Shown here: piece by piece, positions 35,830 to 44,677 of the stretch
How the letters are laid out: the number at the start of each line of letters is the position of its first letter
Position numbering within the stretch: position 1 is the first letter of the stretch
DNA from: an uncultured Roseobacter sp.
GTDB taxonomy: Bacteria; Pseudomonadota; Alphaproteobacteria; Rhodobacterales; Rhodobacteraceae
Length of the DNA stretch: 64,000 nt
Assembly (NCBI RefSeq): GCF_947493125.1
Contig: NZ_CANLQB010000007.1
Span: 124,001 to 188,000, forward strand
Direction of reading: 5' to 3'
The notes under the pieces: model-generated
The model's database searches: none
The model's input: the letters and a program-made list of their open reading frames with translations, nothing else
What the model was told of the DNA's origin: nothing
Translations under genes and position numbers: made by a program

Positions 35830-36587
35830 TGCAGAACCTCCAACGTCTCCGGATCCAGGCGCAGTACCAGCAGGTCACCTCTGCGTTCGACCTCGCCTTC
35901 CAACGAGACGAACTGGGCGACGTAGTGATAAGCCTTCTCAGGCAGATGGGTCCCGTCTGGCCCTGTGATCAGCAAGAACTCAGAGCCCTCCACCGGCTGG
36001 CTCGATACGAAGACCGGTGGGACTTTGCCCAAGAGACAAAGGTTCGCGCAGGCCTTGTGCGCCAGACCGCGCCCCGGCCGCATCGCCCCGGCCAGGCACT
36101 TTCCATCGCATATCTCGCCGGCCAACTTCCAGCGACCAAGCGATACAGTTTCCATTGGTGTTACGGCCCCCTCCGCCGCACTGATGCCATTGCGCCCACC
36201 CCGCAACTGCAACATGTCCAGCGCCCCGCGCTGCAGCATCACACCTGAGACTTGCGCCAGTTGACCCTCCAGCGGGATGGCACGACTTTCCACGTTTGTC
36301 TTGCCCGTGCCCGCGAGTATCAGAGTGTGCCCGGCAGGGATGTGTTCGTTTCCTTCCGTCACACGCAAGAGCGGATAAGGCGTCAGTTCAACCACACCGG
36401 TCACGGTCTGGCGGCCATAGTCGAACCGAAACGCACCATCACCCGGATCGTCCTGCGCCACCCCAATCGCCAAACCAAACCCGGCCAACCCAGCGACGAA
36501 AAGCACGCAAACGGCAAGAAGAAAACCTCGCAGAGCCTCGGGGGCCGGGAGATAGCCTACGAAGAACGGGCCGCGGTTCTGCTTCAT
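35826..36587 (-). CDS. Membrane-anchored protein with a conserved Cys/His motif, unknown
   Basis: 253 residues: one N-terminal membrane helix (about 20-44) and a mainly beta extracytoplasmic domain. At 157-193 lies EICDGKCLAGAMRPGRGLAH followed by KACANLCLLGKVPP, that is C160-x3-C164-x12-H177-x2-C180-x3-C184. The spacing looks like a metal or cluster site, and I recall similar CxxxC...PGxGxxH..CAxxC..G..PP sequences in uncharacterised membrane proteins of other phyla. It overlaps both neighbours (four bases each). Partner of the Rieske/ferric-reductase protein by operon position. Confidence 0.7.
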   Translation of the reverse strand: MKQNRGPFFVGYLPAPEALRGFLLAVCVLFVAGLAGFGLAIGVAQDDPGDGAFRFDYGRQTVTGVVELTPYPLLRVTEGNEHIPAGHTLILAGTGKTNVESRAIPLEGQLAQVSGVMLQRGALDMLQLRGGRNGISAAEGAVTPMETVSLGRWKLAGEICDGKCLAGAMRPGRGLAHKACANLCLLGKVPPVFVSSQPVEGSEFLLITGPDGTHLPEKAYHYVAQFVSLEGEVERRGDLLVLRLDPETLEVLQ

Positions 36588-37642
36588 GAGGTCGTTCCAT
36601 CTCTCAGTCGAAGAGGCTCGACATAGGTGCCTGGTGGATTGGCCCTCGGATCGACGAACACAGCGGTACCATCCATCTTGAGATTGTAGGTCGGGACTTT
36701 TTCAGTGAAGGGCGCAGGGGAGCGGCCATTGGTGACATCATATTGAAACCCGTGCCAGGGGCAGGTCACCAAACAGTCGATGATCCGACCCTCGCCCAGC
36801 GGGCCGTTCTGATGGGCACAGGAGTTGGAGATGGCGCTCAGTCTGCCCTCGTTGAGATAGACGGCAACCCGCTCACCGTTGGCCAGCAGCCTGATCTTCG
36901 CAAAGCCGTCATTCATCTCCGCAACATCGCAGACCTCGACCCAATCGGCAGCCGCGGTCGAGGTTGCCGCATCGGTCCTGCGATCCTTCAGCGCCGCGAG
37001 CAGATGCAGAACACCAACCGCCAAGGCGCCGCCGACAAAGATTGCGGTGAACACATGATTCTGCTGATCCTGCAGAATGCCGAAGGACACATGCGCGACA
37101 ACCGAGAGATATGCGGGATAGATAAGGTAGTGGATCCGCTTCCAGACCGGCGGGCTGAGAAACTTCATCCAGAAGTCATGGCTGGTTGCCGCAAGCAAGA
37201 TCAGCGTGAAAAGCGCAAAGATGCCGAAAACTTCGAACGGGAAGCCCGCCAGTTGGCCATAGCTGGTGTTCGCGAAGAGCAGCGCCTCGTATTTGTTGGA
37301 GGCCGAAAATGCGAAGTACCAGTCCACAATGTAACCGGCGTGGGTGATCGCCACAAACGCCGTCATCACGCCAAAGTGGCGCCGGTTGTAAAGCAGCGGA
37401 AGGAACCGCGGGTCCAGCCGGGCAAGCGGCCCGATGCATAAGATCACCGTCAACATCACAAAGGCGCACGCCCCGAAGGCACGCGCATTGTGTACCTGGG
37501 CGTTGATCGGACGCTCATGGCTCAGGATACCGGGCGCCGCGTAAAGGAACACGTAGAGGAACAGGCCCGCACCCAACAGCATCACCGCATCGTATATGTA
37601 TTTGTTCCAGTTCCACTGCACGGGGATGTATTTGACGCTCAT
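36584..37642 (-). CDS. Ferric-reductase-like membrane cytochrome b fused to a Rieske [2Fe-2S] domain
   Basis: 352 residues. The N-terminal ~215 have about six membrane helices with histidines placed as in ferric reductase/YedZ-type b-heme proteins (H101 in AITHAGYIVD, H171 in WKRIHYLIYP, H184 in VVAHVSFG). The C-terminal ~115 are a Rieske domain with CAHQNGPLG (C275, H277) and CPWHGFQYD (C294, H297). Electrons could pass from the Rieske cluster across the membrane via hemes or the reverse. The physiological donor and acceptor are unknown. ATG 37642 overlaps the stop of the gene before it. Confidence 0.85.
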   Translation of the reverse strand: MSVKYIPVQWNWNKYIYDAVMLLGAGLFLYVFLYAAPGILSHERPINAQVHNARAFGACAFVMLTVILCIGPLARLDPRFLPLLYNRRHFGVMTAFVAITHAGYIVDWYFAFSASNKYEALLFANTSYGQLAGFPFEVFGIFALFTLILLAATSHDFWMKFLSPPVWKRIHYLIYPAYLSVVAHVSFGILQDQQNHVFTAIFVGGALAVGVLHLLAALKDRRTDAATSTAAADWVEVCDVAEMNDGFAKIRLLANGERVAVYLNEGRLSAISNSCAHQNGPLGEGRIIDCLVTCPWHGFQYDVTNGRSPAPFTEKVPTYNLKMDGTAVFVDPRANPPGTYVEPLRLRDGTTS

Positions 37643-38016
37643 TGGCTGATCTCCGTTGGTTCGGAAAGCTGCACGGGTGCTGTCTCAGCAGGCCAGGTTT
37701 GGCGCTGACTCAGCCCTGTGAGGATGATCAGACAGATGCCGACGGGAAGCACCCAGCCAACGTAGAAGTGTGCCTTCCGCGGGGGATCGTAGCGTCGCGC
37801 CCAGTGTTCATGACCGCTTTCGTAGAGATACCAGCGCCACAGCACGAGGGGCCAGATCACCAGAATGCTGGGAATCAGTAGCGGACGGAAGATGTAGGCG
37901 TCGCGCGCGTCATCATCGATCCGGTCCATGCCAATGGTCAGAAACATCGCCGCAATGACAGCGCCAATGCTTCCCCAGATGCGCAATCCGAGCAGGATTG
38001 CTTCGGCTTGGTTCAT
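37639..38016 (-). CDS. Small three-helix membrane protein, first gene of the Rieske operon
   Basis: About 125 residues from the ATG at 38016 (MNQAEAILLG); a longer upstream frame is non-coding. Three hydrophobic segments (LRIWGSIGAVIAAMFLTIGM, LLIPSILVIWPLVLWRWYLYE, FYVGWVLPVGICLIILTGL) and a conserved-looking ESGHEHWARRYDPPRKAHFY loop. No family recognised. It overlaps the Rieske fusion gene by four bases, so a structural partner is likely. Confidence 0.7.
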   Translation of the reverse strand: MNQAEAILLGLRIWGSIGAVIAAMFLTIGMDRIDDDARDAYIFRPLLIPSILVIWPLVLWRWYLYESGHEHWARRYDPPRKAHFYVGWVLPVGICLIILTGLSQRQTWPAETAPVQLSEPTEISQ

Positions 38017-38178
38017 AGCTCTGACACTCCGCCCGTTGCACCACAAGACCTCCACGAAGCCTCGCGAGAAAGGTGCACGCATGTTGCTCGGAACACCAAA
38101 TCACAATTTCGGATCACAGGTCATAGAACCGGCAAATTGCGGCTCATGTGCCTTTCTCACATCACAGTGCGCGTCAGG

Positions 38179-39693
38179 TCAGTTCTCCGGCGTCTCGTCA
38201 AAAAGCGGGGTATTTTTGACGGCCCGCACACCGGCGCGTACGATCGCGATGATCGTGAGCAAAGTCATCGTCCAGAAGAACCAGGTGATCGGTCCGCGCA
38301 GCAAGATTGTGGGATCACTGCCAGACATCAGCATCGACTGCCTGAAGTTGTCCTCCAGCAGTGGTCCGAGAATAAACGCGATCAGAAATGGCGCCGCAGG
38401 AATATGATACCGGACCATCAGGAAGCCGACCCATCCCATCACGAACATGACCCCGACATCGAAGATGTTATTGTTGACGGCAAAAACACCGTAGATGCAA
38501 AGCACGAGGACGGCGGGAATCAGGATCCGCTTGGGGATGTCGGCCACGTATTTGAAGCCACGAATGGCAACGGTTCCGATCAGGAACAGAAAGACCGAAC
38601 TGACGATCAGGCCGATGAAGAGCCCATAGATGATGTCAACGTTCAGGATGAACATCATCGGCCCCGGCTGCAGCCCGTGGATCATGAACGCACCAATGAT
38701 GATCGCCGTGATCACGTCGCCCGGGACACCCAGCGCAAGCAAGGGGATCAACGTGGCACCTGCGACGCCGTTGTTGCCCGCTTCGGAGGCCGCGACGCCT
38801 TCAATCTCGCCCTTGCCAAAGTTGTCGCGGTTCTTCGAGGTTCGGCGGGCCTCAGAATAACTCAAGAACGCGGAAGGTGCCGCTCCGATGCCAGGAATCG
38901 AGCCCAGAAATACACCAATGAAGCTGCCGCGCACGATGGATTTGAAGCTGCGCCGGTACTCCGCAAAGGTCACCCAGTTCTTGCCCAAGCTCCGCGCCTT
39001 CCCCACGTGCGCCGTGGGGTGCCAGACCATGGCCAGAATTTCTGGTATGGCGAAAAGACCAATCAGCACCGCGATGAAGTTCAACCCACCCATCATATTC
39101 GGATCGCCGAAGGTGAACCGGTTGGTCCCGTAGACAAGATCCAATCCAATCGTGGCCAGCAGAAGACCAAGAAGCGCCGAAAGCGCGCCGCGCAAGAGGC
39201 TTTCGCCCGACACGCCTGCGATGATGGTCAGCGAAAACAGAATGAGCGTGAAAAACTCGGGCGGGCCGAAGCTGAGCGCGAAGGACGCAAGCCAGCCGGC
39301 AAAAAGGATCAGGGAGAGGTTGGAAATCACATCCGCCGTGCAGGAGGACCAAAGCGCCATCCCCAACGCGCGCCCTGCCTCGCCCTTCTCCGCCATCGGA
39401 TAGCCATCCAGGATGGTGGCCGAAGACGCCGGGGTACCGGGCGTCTTGATCAGAATTGCAGGGATCGAGCCCCCGAATATCCCCCCTTTGTACACCCCAA
39501 GCAGGAGAAGAATGCCCGTGATGGGCTGCATCGCGAAGGTAAACGGAAGCGTCAGCGCGACAGCCATTGTTGCCGACATGCCCGGTATCGCCCCGCCAAT
39601 GACACCGATCGCCACCCCAATGAACAACGCCAAGAAGGATTCGATATTTCCGACGAGGCTGAGGCCCGCGGCGATGCTGTCGACAAAGCTCAT
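38179..39693 (-). CDS. tctA: Tripartite tricarboxylate transporter large permease
   Basis: About 504 residues with ten to twelve helices. TctA signatures: GVAIGVIGGAIPGMSATMAVALTLPFTF, GVYKGGIFGGSIPAILIKTPGTPASSATILDGYPMA and, in the second half, FLGSIPGIGAAPSAFLSYSEARR and EGVAASEAGNNGVAGATLIPLLALGVPGD. It imports tri- or dicarboxylates coupled to sodium or protons with TctB and TctC. The ATG 39693 overlaps the tctB stop; the reading frame upstream of it is tctB in another frame. Confidence 0.93.
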   Translation of the reverse strand: MSFVDSIAAGLSLVGNIESFLALFIGVAIGVIGGAIPGMSATMAVALTLPFTFAMQPITGILLLLGVYKGGIFGGSIPAILIKTPGTPASSATILDGYPMAEKGEAGRALGMALWSSCTADVISNLSLILFAGWLASFALSFGPPEFFTLILFSLTIIAGVSGESLLRGALSALLGLLLATIGLDLVYGTNRFTFGDPNMMGGLNFIAVLIGLFAIPEILAMVWHPTAHVGKARSLGKNWVTFAEYRRSFKSIVRGSFIGVFLGSIPGIGAAPSAFLSYSEARRTSKNRDNFGKGEIEGVAASEAGNNGVAGATLIPLLALGVPGDVITAIIIGAFMIHGLQPGPMMFILNVDIIYGLFIGLIVSSVFLFLIGTVAIRGFKYVADIPKRILIPAVLVLCIYGVFAVNNNIFDVGVMFVMGWVGFLMVRYHIPAAPFLIAFILGPLLEDNFRQSMLMSGSDPTILLRGPITWFFWTMTLLTIIAIVRAGVRAVKNTPLFDETPEN

Positions 39694-40181
39694 GGCAGCC
39701 TCAGCAGATTGCCTTGCGGGATCGCCACGCCGGCCACATGCGCAAAGAACGCATAGAGCACAAGCGGGACGACAACAGCGCAAACCAACGCCGTGATGAG
39801 ATGGCGTGTCCGTACAAGAAGGGCGGTCGAAACAAACACCAGCATCGAGGTCAACACCATCCCCAGCCGTGGCAGCAAGACCATGGTCAACCCCATGATG
39901 AGCGCCATGCCAACAAGACGCAGCCATGCCGCACCCGGTTGCTCGCTGGGTGCATTAACGGGCGGCCCGTGCCTTGATTGGCGCAGGCCCGAGAACACTA
40001 GCCCGCAGCCCGTCAGCCCCGTGAACCCCGCCAAAGCATAGGGCCAGAACAGCGGGGACAAGATCACGTTGCCAACATTGCTTGGCGACGAAACCCATGT
40101 AGGGATCGCAAAAAATGCGAGAAAGAGCGATGCGAAGAGAGCGCCCAACCCAAGGCGCATCTGTACTTGCCGCTGTGTCAT
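39690..40181 (-). CDS. tctB: Tripartite tricarboxylate transporter small membrane subunit
   Basis: About 163 residues, four membrane helices, a typical TctB profile (RLGLGALFASLFLAFFAIPTWV, ILSPLFWPYALAGFTGLTGCGLVF, LVGMALIMGLTMVLLPRLGMVLTSMLVFVSTALLV, and a last helix). I chose ATG 40181; sequence upstream of it contains the intercistronic terminator. Overlaps tctA by four bases. Confidence 0.85.
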   Translation of the reverse strand: MTQRQVQMRLGLGALFASLFLAFFAIPTWVSSPSNVGNVILSPLFWPYALAGFTGLTGCGLVFSGLRQSRHGPPVNAPSEQPGAAWLRLVGMALIMGLTMVLLPRLGMVLTSMLVFVSTALLVRTRHLITALVCAVVVPLVLYAFFAHVAGVAIPQGNLLRLP

Positions 40182-40214
40182 CCTGTGCCCCTTCCCATCA
40201 GCACGTTCCAAGAA

Positions 40215-40247
40215 AAACGCCGGGCAACAGTGCAGCCCGGCGTTTTG
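40215..40247 (-). terminator. Perfect 12-bp stem-loop between tctC and tctB
   Basis: AAAACGCCGGGC pairs perfectly with GCCCGGCGTTTT around a 9-base loop; read on the minus strand it ends in a T-run, like a rho-independent terminator. Since tctBA lie downstream, it probably attenuates transcription and favours the binding protein. Confidence 0.8.
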
Positions 40248-40274
40248 GAACGTCAACTCCACAAGGCGTTATGC

Positions 40275-41249
40275 CTAGCCTTCGATCCTCATACCAAGAT
40301 CGTCAACGAGTTTGCGGAAAGTTTCGTATTGGCCCTGGATGAACGCATTGGCGTCTTCGGGCGACATCAGCTCAATCACCGAACCGCGCGACGTCATCTT
40401 CTCGAGGAACTCGGCATCCTGCGTGGCCGATGCCATCCACGTGCCCCATTTGTCTGCGACATCGTCCGGCAACCCGTCGGGGCCGGCAATCCCGGTCCAC
40501 CCGACGAGCTGGTGCAGCGCGGGCTTGCCCAGATCGGCTGCCGTCGGCACATCAAAGCCTGCGACCGGCTCTGCCGTCGTTACCATCAAAGGGACCAGTT
40601 GCTCGTTCGCCACAAAGCTGGCAATCGCCGACGAATTTGTGCACAAAAATGTGGCCGTCCCATTCAACACCGCCGTCGCTGCCGCTCCACCACCTTTCTG
40701 AGGAATGTGGGTTGTTTTCGTCAGCGGCTCTTCGACGCCAAACTCGGACAACACCATCACAGCCGCAAGATGCAGAAGCGACCCAACGCCAGAAGAAGAG
40801 TAAGTCACACCGCCTTCTTCCACCTTCGCAATCAGGTCCTCCATCGAGGTGATGCCCGACGAGGGGCTTACTGCGCAGGCCACCGGATTGATCTCATAGA
40901 CCGTCACGAAGCGAAAATCTTCAAGAGTGTACGGCAATGTCGCTTTCATTGCAGGGTTCACCGAGTGAGAGCCCACGCGCGCGAACAGCATGGTATAGCC
41001 GTCCTCTTTCGCGTTCTGAACAGCGACGGATCCCGTCGCTCCGCCGGCACCGGTGACATTCGCCATCACCAGAGGTTTGCCAACGGCAGCGCCCAACGGC
41101 TCGGCAATCGTGCGCGCAGAGATGTCCGTTGCTCCACCGGCACCATATGGAATGACCATATTGATGGGGCGTTCAGGGTATTCCGCAAGGGCGGCTCCGG
41201 ACACACCGAGGGTCAGAGCGCAGGCCGCGCCAAATGTCTTCAAAGTCAT
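40275..41249 (-). CDS. tctC: Tripartite tricarboxylate transporter substrate-binding protein
   Basis: About 324 residues: a signal peptide (MTLKTFGAACALTLGVSGAALA) then the Bug/TctC fold (YPERPINMVIPYGAGGATDISARTIAEPLG, NVTGAGGATGSVAVQNAKEDGYTML). It binds the carboxylate in the periplasm. ATG 41249 follows GGGAGGAAAACG; an ATG six codons upstream is less well placed. The ligand is unknown; the neighbouring SDH-like and fumarase-like genes suggest a C4-type di- or tricarboxylate. Confidence 0.92.
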   Translation of the reverse strand: MTLKTFGAACALTLGVSGAALAEYPERPINMVIPYGAGGATDISARTIAEPLGAAVGKPLVMANVTGAGGATGSVAVQNAKEDGYTMLFARVGSHSVNPAMKATLPYTLEDFRFVTVYEINPVACAVSPSSGITSMEDLIAKVEEGGVTYSSSGVGSLLHLAAVMVLSEFGVEEPLTKTTHIPQKGGGAAATAVLNGTATFLCTNSSAIASFVANEQLVPLMVTTAEPVAGFDVPTAADLGKPALHQLVGWTGIAGPDGLPDDVADKWGTWMASATQDAEFLEKMTSRGSVIELMSPEDANAFIQGQYETFRKLVDDLGMRIEG

Positions 41250-41400
41250 CGTTTTCCTCCCGATCACGACTTATATCTGGACCGTTCCAAGCCAAGCCGA
41301 CGGCGCCCTTGACAATTGGTAACGTTAAGACATGCTTTATAGAAGTAATAATAAGTTACAGCTGAAGTAAACTCCCCTTAAGAAACGGCCCCTCTGCTGA

Positions 41401-42309
41401 ATGTCGATACGCATGCTTCGGACGCTGATCGCCGTCCACGATCACAAGACCTTCAGCGCTGCTGCGGACGCCGTTCATGTCACCCATGCCGCTGTGAGCC
41501 AACAGATGCGCACGCTTGAGGAGTCTTGGAGCATCCAACTCTTTGACCGGTCGCGCAGAACGCCGGAGCTGACGCCTCTTGGGCGCGCATTGGTCGCAAA
41601 AGCCCGTGAGGTGGTCCGGGGATACGACCAGATGCTACCGTCGGTCCTCGGAGAAAGCGGTGTCAGCGGAGACGTGGCACTCGGGGCGCTGCCAACAACG
41701 CTCACCACCATGGTGCCTTCGGCGATATCGCTGCTTGTCGCCGACCATCCACAAGTTCGGGTTCGCCTTTTCCCCGGGCTGAGCAATCATCTGGTCTCGC
41801 AACTCGAACGCGGCGCACTCGATGCGGCTATCGTCACCCGTCCGGACCTGCTGCCTGCCCGCCTCGACTTTTTGGACATCGCCGAAGAGCCGCTGCAACT
41901 GCTTGCCTCCTGCGACATCGAAAGCAACGACCCCTTCGAACTGCTGGCGACCCATCCCTTCATTCGCTTCAACCGCGATGCAGTCGTCGGGCACATGATC
42001 GAAAGCTGGCTGCAAAAGAAGGGTATCCGGGTGAACGAGGCTATGGAACTCGACGGGCTCGAGGCAATCTCAAGCATGGTGTTCGCGAAGCTCGGCGTTG
42101 CAATCGCGCCGAAACGTGCGGTGCAAACCAACAGTCCGCTTCCGCTGAAACGGCTTTCCTTGGGCCCCGATGCACCGGTTCGGCGGCTGGGCCTTGCATT
42201 TCCAAGCGAGACTGCACGTGGACGGGTGCTGAAGGAATTGCACCGCGTCTGCCTGCAATCTGTCGCAATCGGTTTCTTTGGCCAAGCCGCCGAACGACAG
42301 ACGCAATGA
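41401..42309 (+). CDS. LysR-family regulator divergent from tctCBA
   Basis: 302 residues. The N-terminal winged helix-turn-helix (MLRTLIAVHDHKTFSAAADAVHVTHAAVSQQMRTLEESW) is followed by a periplasmic-binding-like effector domain. Divergent placement 151 bases from tctC is the classic arrangement for a LysR regulator and its target. A TTGACA element at 41309 and a TAACGTTA palindrome at 41320-41327 lie between them, but neither is proven. The stop overlaps the ATG of the TauE/SafE gene. Confidence 0.9.
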   Translation: MSIRMLRTLIAVHDHKTFSAAADAVHVTHAAVSQQMRTLEESWSIQLFDRSRRTPELTPLGRALVAKAREVVRGYDQMLPSVLGESGVSGDVALGALPTTLTTMVPSAISLLVADHPQVRVRLFPGLSNHLVSQLERGALDAAIVTRPDLLPARLDFLDIAEEPLQLLASCDIESNDPFELLATHPFIRFNRDAVVGHMIESWLQKKGIRVNEAMELDGLEAISSMVFAKLGVAIAPKRAVQTNSPLPLKRLSLGPDAPVRRLGLAFPSETARGRVLKELHRVCLQSVAIGFFGQAAERQTQ

Positions 42310-43049
42310 CGGCATCCGAGATCGCCTATTTGATGATCGGCGCGGCAGCGGGTGGGTTCATCAACGGCCTGGCTGGCTTTGGAACGGCCCTCTTCGCCCT
42401 GGGCTTCTTCCTCAGCATCATGCCTGCACTCGAGGCCGTGGCGATCACGGTCATCATCTCCGTCGTGAGCGGGATCCAGGGGTTGTGGATCGTGCGCAAG
42501 GCCATGCTGCAAAACCCGAAACGGCTCGCGCGCTTTCTGGTGCCGGCGGTCTTCGGCATCCCGCTCGGCGTCGTGTCGCTCCAGCAGATTGACGTGTCGA
42601 TGCTGAAAATTCTGATCGCCTTTTTCCTCATCCTCTACGGCGGCTTTTTCAGTTTGCGCCGGACCCTGCCGCAGATTGATCGACCGACACCGATGATTGA
42701 CTGCACCGTCGGGTTCTGCGCTGGCATTCTGGGCGGGGCAGCATCTCTGTCGGGCGCGCTACCGACCATGTGGTGTTCGATGCGAGCCTGGCCGCGCTAT
42801 GAGACGCGCGCGGTGCTGCAGCCCTTCAATGTCGCCGTCCTCGGGCTCACGGCAATCATGTTGATCTGGGCAGGCGCGTATCACAGGCAGACGCTCATTT
42901 ACGCTGGCATCGCGCTGCCGACGGCCCTCGTGGCGGCTCAACTGGGCATTGTGGTTTTTCGCAGGTTAAAAGACGAGACGTTCCGGCGCCTGCTTATCGG
43001 CGTATGCTTCCTGTCTGGTGCGATCCTGCTACTGCGCGAGCTGCTCTGA
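42306..43049 (+). CDS. TauE/SafE-family permease
   Basis: 247 residues, about eight helices in two repeats: AAAGGFINGLAGFGTALFALGFFL and, in the second half, GFCAGILGGAASLSGALPTMWCSMRAWPRYETRAV. This family exports or imports sulfite, sulfoacetate and other organic anions. Coupled to the LysR gene (ATGA). The substrate is unknown; an organic acid would suit its neighbours. Ends six bases before the converging ttdB stop. Confidence 0.85.
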   Translation: MTASEIAYLMIGAAAGGFINGLAGFGTALFALGFFLSIMPALEAVAITVIISVVSGIQGLWIVRKAMLQNPKRLARFLVPAVFGIPLGVVSLQQIDVSMLKILIAFFLILYGGFFSLRRTLPQIDRPTPMIDCTVGFCAGILGGAASLSGALPTMWCSMRAWPRYETRAVLQPFNVAVLGLTAIMLIWAGAYHRQTLIYAGIALPTALVAAQLGIVVFRRLKDETFRRLLIGVCFLSGAILLLRELL

Positions 43050-43055
43050 GCCGAA

Positions 43056-43724
43056 TTAGCCGATCACCTCATCCGAGCGATCGTCTGTCTCGCCATAACG
43101 CTTAAGAACCGCAGGTTTGGTCCCTTCGTAGACGCGGTCAAGGTTTTCAGAGATTTTCGCGTTTTCACGCTCAAACAGGCACTCGCCCTGAAGATTGGAG
43201 GCGACGATGAAGGGGCCCATCCGCCGCGCCCGGATCACCCACATGGCCTGAGCGATCCCAAGCTCCTCATGCCAATGCACGGCCTCGACAGTTTCGACCC
43301 CACGGCCCAAGAGCGCCCCGGTGCCATAGCCCACTGTGGAGAGATATACGGCACCATTGGGCACAAAATACTCGTTGTAGTCCTTGGAGGACATGCCGCC
43401 TTTGCCGATGATCAGTCGCGCACCGGTCTTCGCCATCCATTCCGGTAACCACTTGGCAAAGCGGAAGCTTGCGGTGGCCGTCACCGCACCCAGGTCGAAC
43501 GAACCGTCCTCGCGAATGACCGCAGCCGGTGAGCAGTGGAAGTTCGCGGCACTTTGTGACGGCAACTCCATGGGGATGTTGGCCTTCTGCTCCAAAGCGC
43601 GCATGTAAACACCCTCGCGCGCCGTGTATATGAGCCCGTCCAGATAGATTATGTCGCCGAGCCGGAGGTCTGCAACCGCCTCGGCATTAGGTGTCGTCGA
43701 TAAGGTGACTTCGCGAATTTTCAT
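43056..43724 (-). CDS. ttdB: Class I fumarase/tartrate dehydratase-like beta subunit
   Basis: About 222 residues of the fumarase class I C-terminal (TtdB) family: LRLGDIIYLDGLIYTAREG, ANFHCSPAAVIREDG, TGARLIIGKGGMSSKDYNEYFVPNGAVYLSTVGYGTGALLGRGVE. It forms a two-subunit [4Fe-4S] hydro-lyase with TtdA. Members act on fumarate, L-tartrate, mesaconate or related diacids. The start 43724 overlaps ttdA. Which diacid is used cannot be read from sequence. Confidence 0.88.
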   Translation of the reverse strand: MKIREVTLSTTPNAEAVADLRLGDIIYLDGLIYTAREGVYMRALEQKANIPMELPSQSAANFHCSPAAVIREDGSFDLGAVTATASFRFAKWLPEWMAKTGARLIIGKGGMSSKDYNEYFVPNGAVYLSTVGYGTGALLGRGVETVEAVHWHEELGIAQAMWVIRARRMGPFIVASNLQGECLFERENAKISENLDRVYEGTKPAVLKRYGETDDRSDEVIG

Positions 43725-44677
43725 TCCGCGGCCTCGCGCGCAGGGTCCCACTCGATCGTCTCGCGGCGCTGATAGTCGGTAAACCAATTCGGATCCGTGC
43801 GGTGCTCGACCCGTCCATCGGGAAAGATGCGGGCCACCGCCCGGCGAGACGACAGGCAAAACGCATGTACGGACATCTGCATCCCGCCCGTATGGCAGTA
43901 GCCGACTTCAATGTTGCAATCTATCACCATGTTTTTGCCGACAAATCCCATCGCACCCATTCCGATGGAGTTGCCCAACTCCTTGAACTCATCCTCCATC
44001 GCCGCAATCTTCGGATCGGAGTTGCGGCTTCCCACGGTTCGCAACACCGAGGCGCGCTTGCCCAGCACCATGCAGGTGTCCTTTGACCCGCCCAGACCAA
44101 TCCCGATGATGGCCGGTTGGCAAGCCAGCCCACGCTTGCCAAACGCAACGAGGCTGTCCAGATAAAATCGCTTAATCCCCTCGATTCCATCTGACGGAAA
44201 CAGCATCCGGTAGTCGGTGCCGAACAGGCCTCCCTTGTGGACCGTGATGAGGTCCATCCACTCCCCCTCGGGTTCAAAACCGTATTCAATCTCCGGCGCA
44301 CCGATCCCAACGTTGTTGTTGTGATCAGTCCGCCAGAGGGGATGCACGCGGTTTGGGCGCAACGGCACGCCCGTCGTAGCATTGGCCGTCGCTCGGCGCA
44401 GGGCTGCCTCCAAAGCAACAAATCCCCCCTCGACACGCGCATCATTGCCCATTTTCACGAACCAGCGCGGCACGCCCGTGTCGCCGCACATCGCGCGTCG
44501 GTCTTCCTTGGCTGCTTCGTAATTCTCCAACATTGCCTGCAAGACGAAGGACGATAAATCGCCGTCCTCGGTGGCCGCTGCCGCGCGCAGACCATCAAGA
44601 TAGTCTTGGGGAATTTCGATGGCCGCCTTGTCCATCAGGGTCTCAGCCGTTGTCTGAATCAAATCGAGTGAAATCAT
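43721..44677 (-). CDS. ttdA: Class I fumarase/tartrate dehydratase-like alpha subunit
   Basis: 318 residues of the class I fumarase N-terminal family. Cluster cysteines are expected in AMCGDTGVPRWFVKMG (near residue 64), LACQPAIIGIGLGGSKDTC (near 195-212) and IEVGYCHTGGMQ (near 268). Together with TtdB it hydrates or dehydrates a C4 or C5 diacid. It overlaps the flavoprotein gene upstream by four bases, so hydro-lyase and oxidoreductase are made as one set. Confidence 0.88.
   Translation of the reverse strand: MISLDLIQTTAETLMDKAAIEIPQDYLDGLRAAAATEDGDLSSFVLQAMLENYEAAKEDRRAMCGDTGVPRWFVKMGNDARVEGGFVALEAALRRATANATTGVPLRPNRVHPLWRTDHNNNVGIGAPEIEYGFEPEGEWMDLITVHKGGLFGTDYRMLFPSDGIEGIKRFYLDSLVAFGKRGLACQPAIIGIGLGGSKDTCMVLGKRASVLRTVGSRNSDPKIAAMEDEFKELGNSIGMGAMGFVGKNMVIDCNIEVGYCHTGGMQMSVHAFCLSSRRAVARIFPDGRVEHRTDPNWFTDYQRRETIEWDPAREAAE

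Noticed and set aside
38008-39756. Long plus-strand frame (582 codons) across the tctA region
   Set aside because: Antisense shadow of tctA; its translation is rich in Arg, His, Asp and Gln with no fold or family, typical of the opposite strand of a GC-rich gene.
41309-41341. TTGACA with a downstream TTTATA as a lysR promoter, and the TAACGTTA palindrome as its operator
   Set aside because: Spacing to the -10-like element is about 21 bases and the palindrome is short, so neither is good enough to list as a feature.
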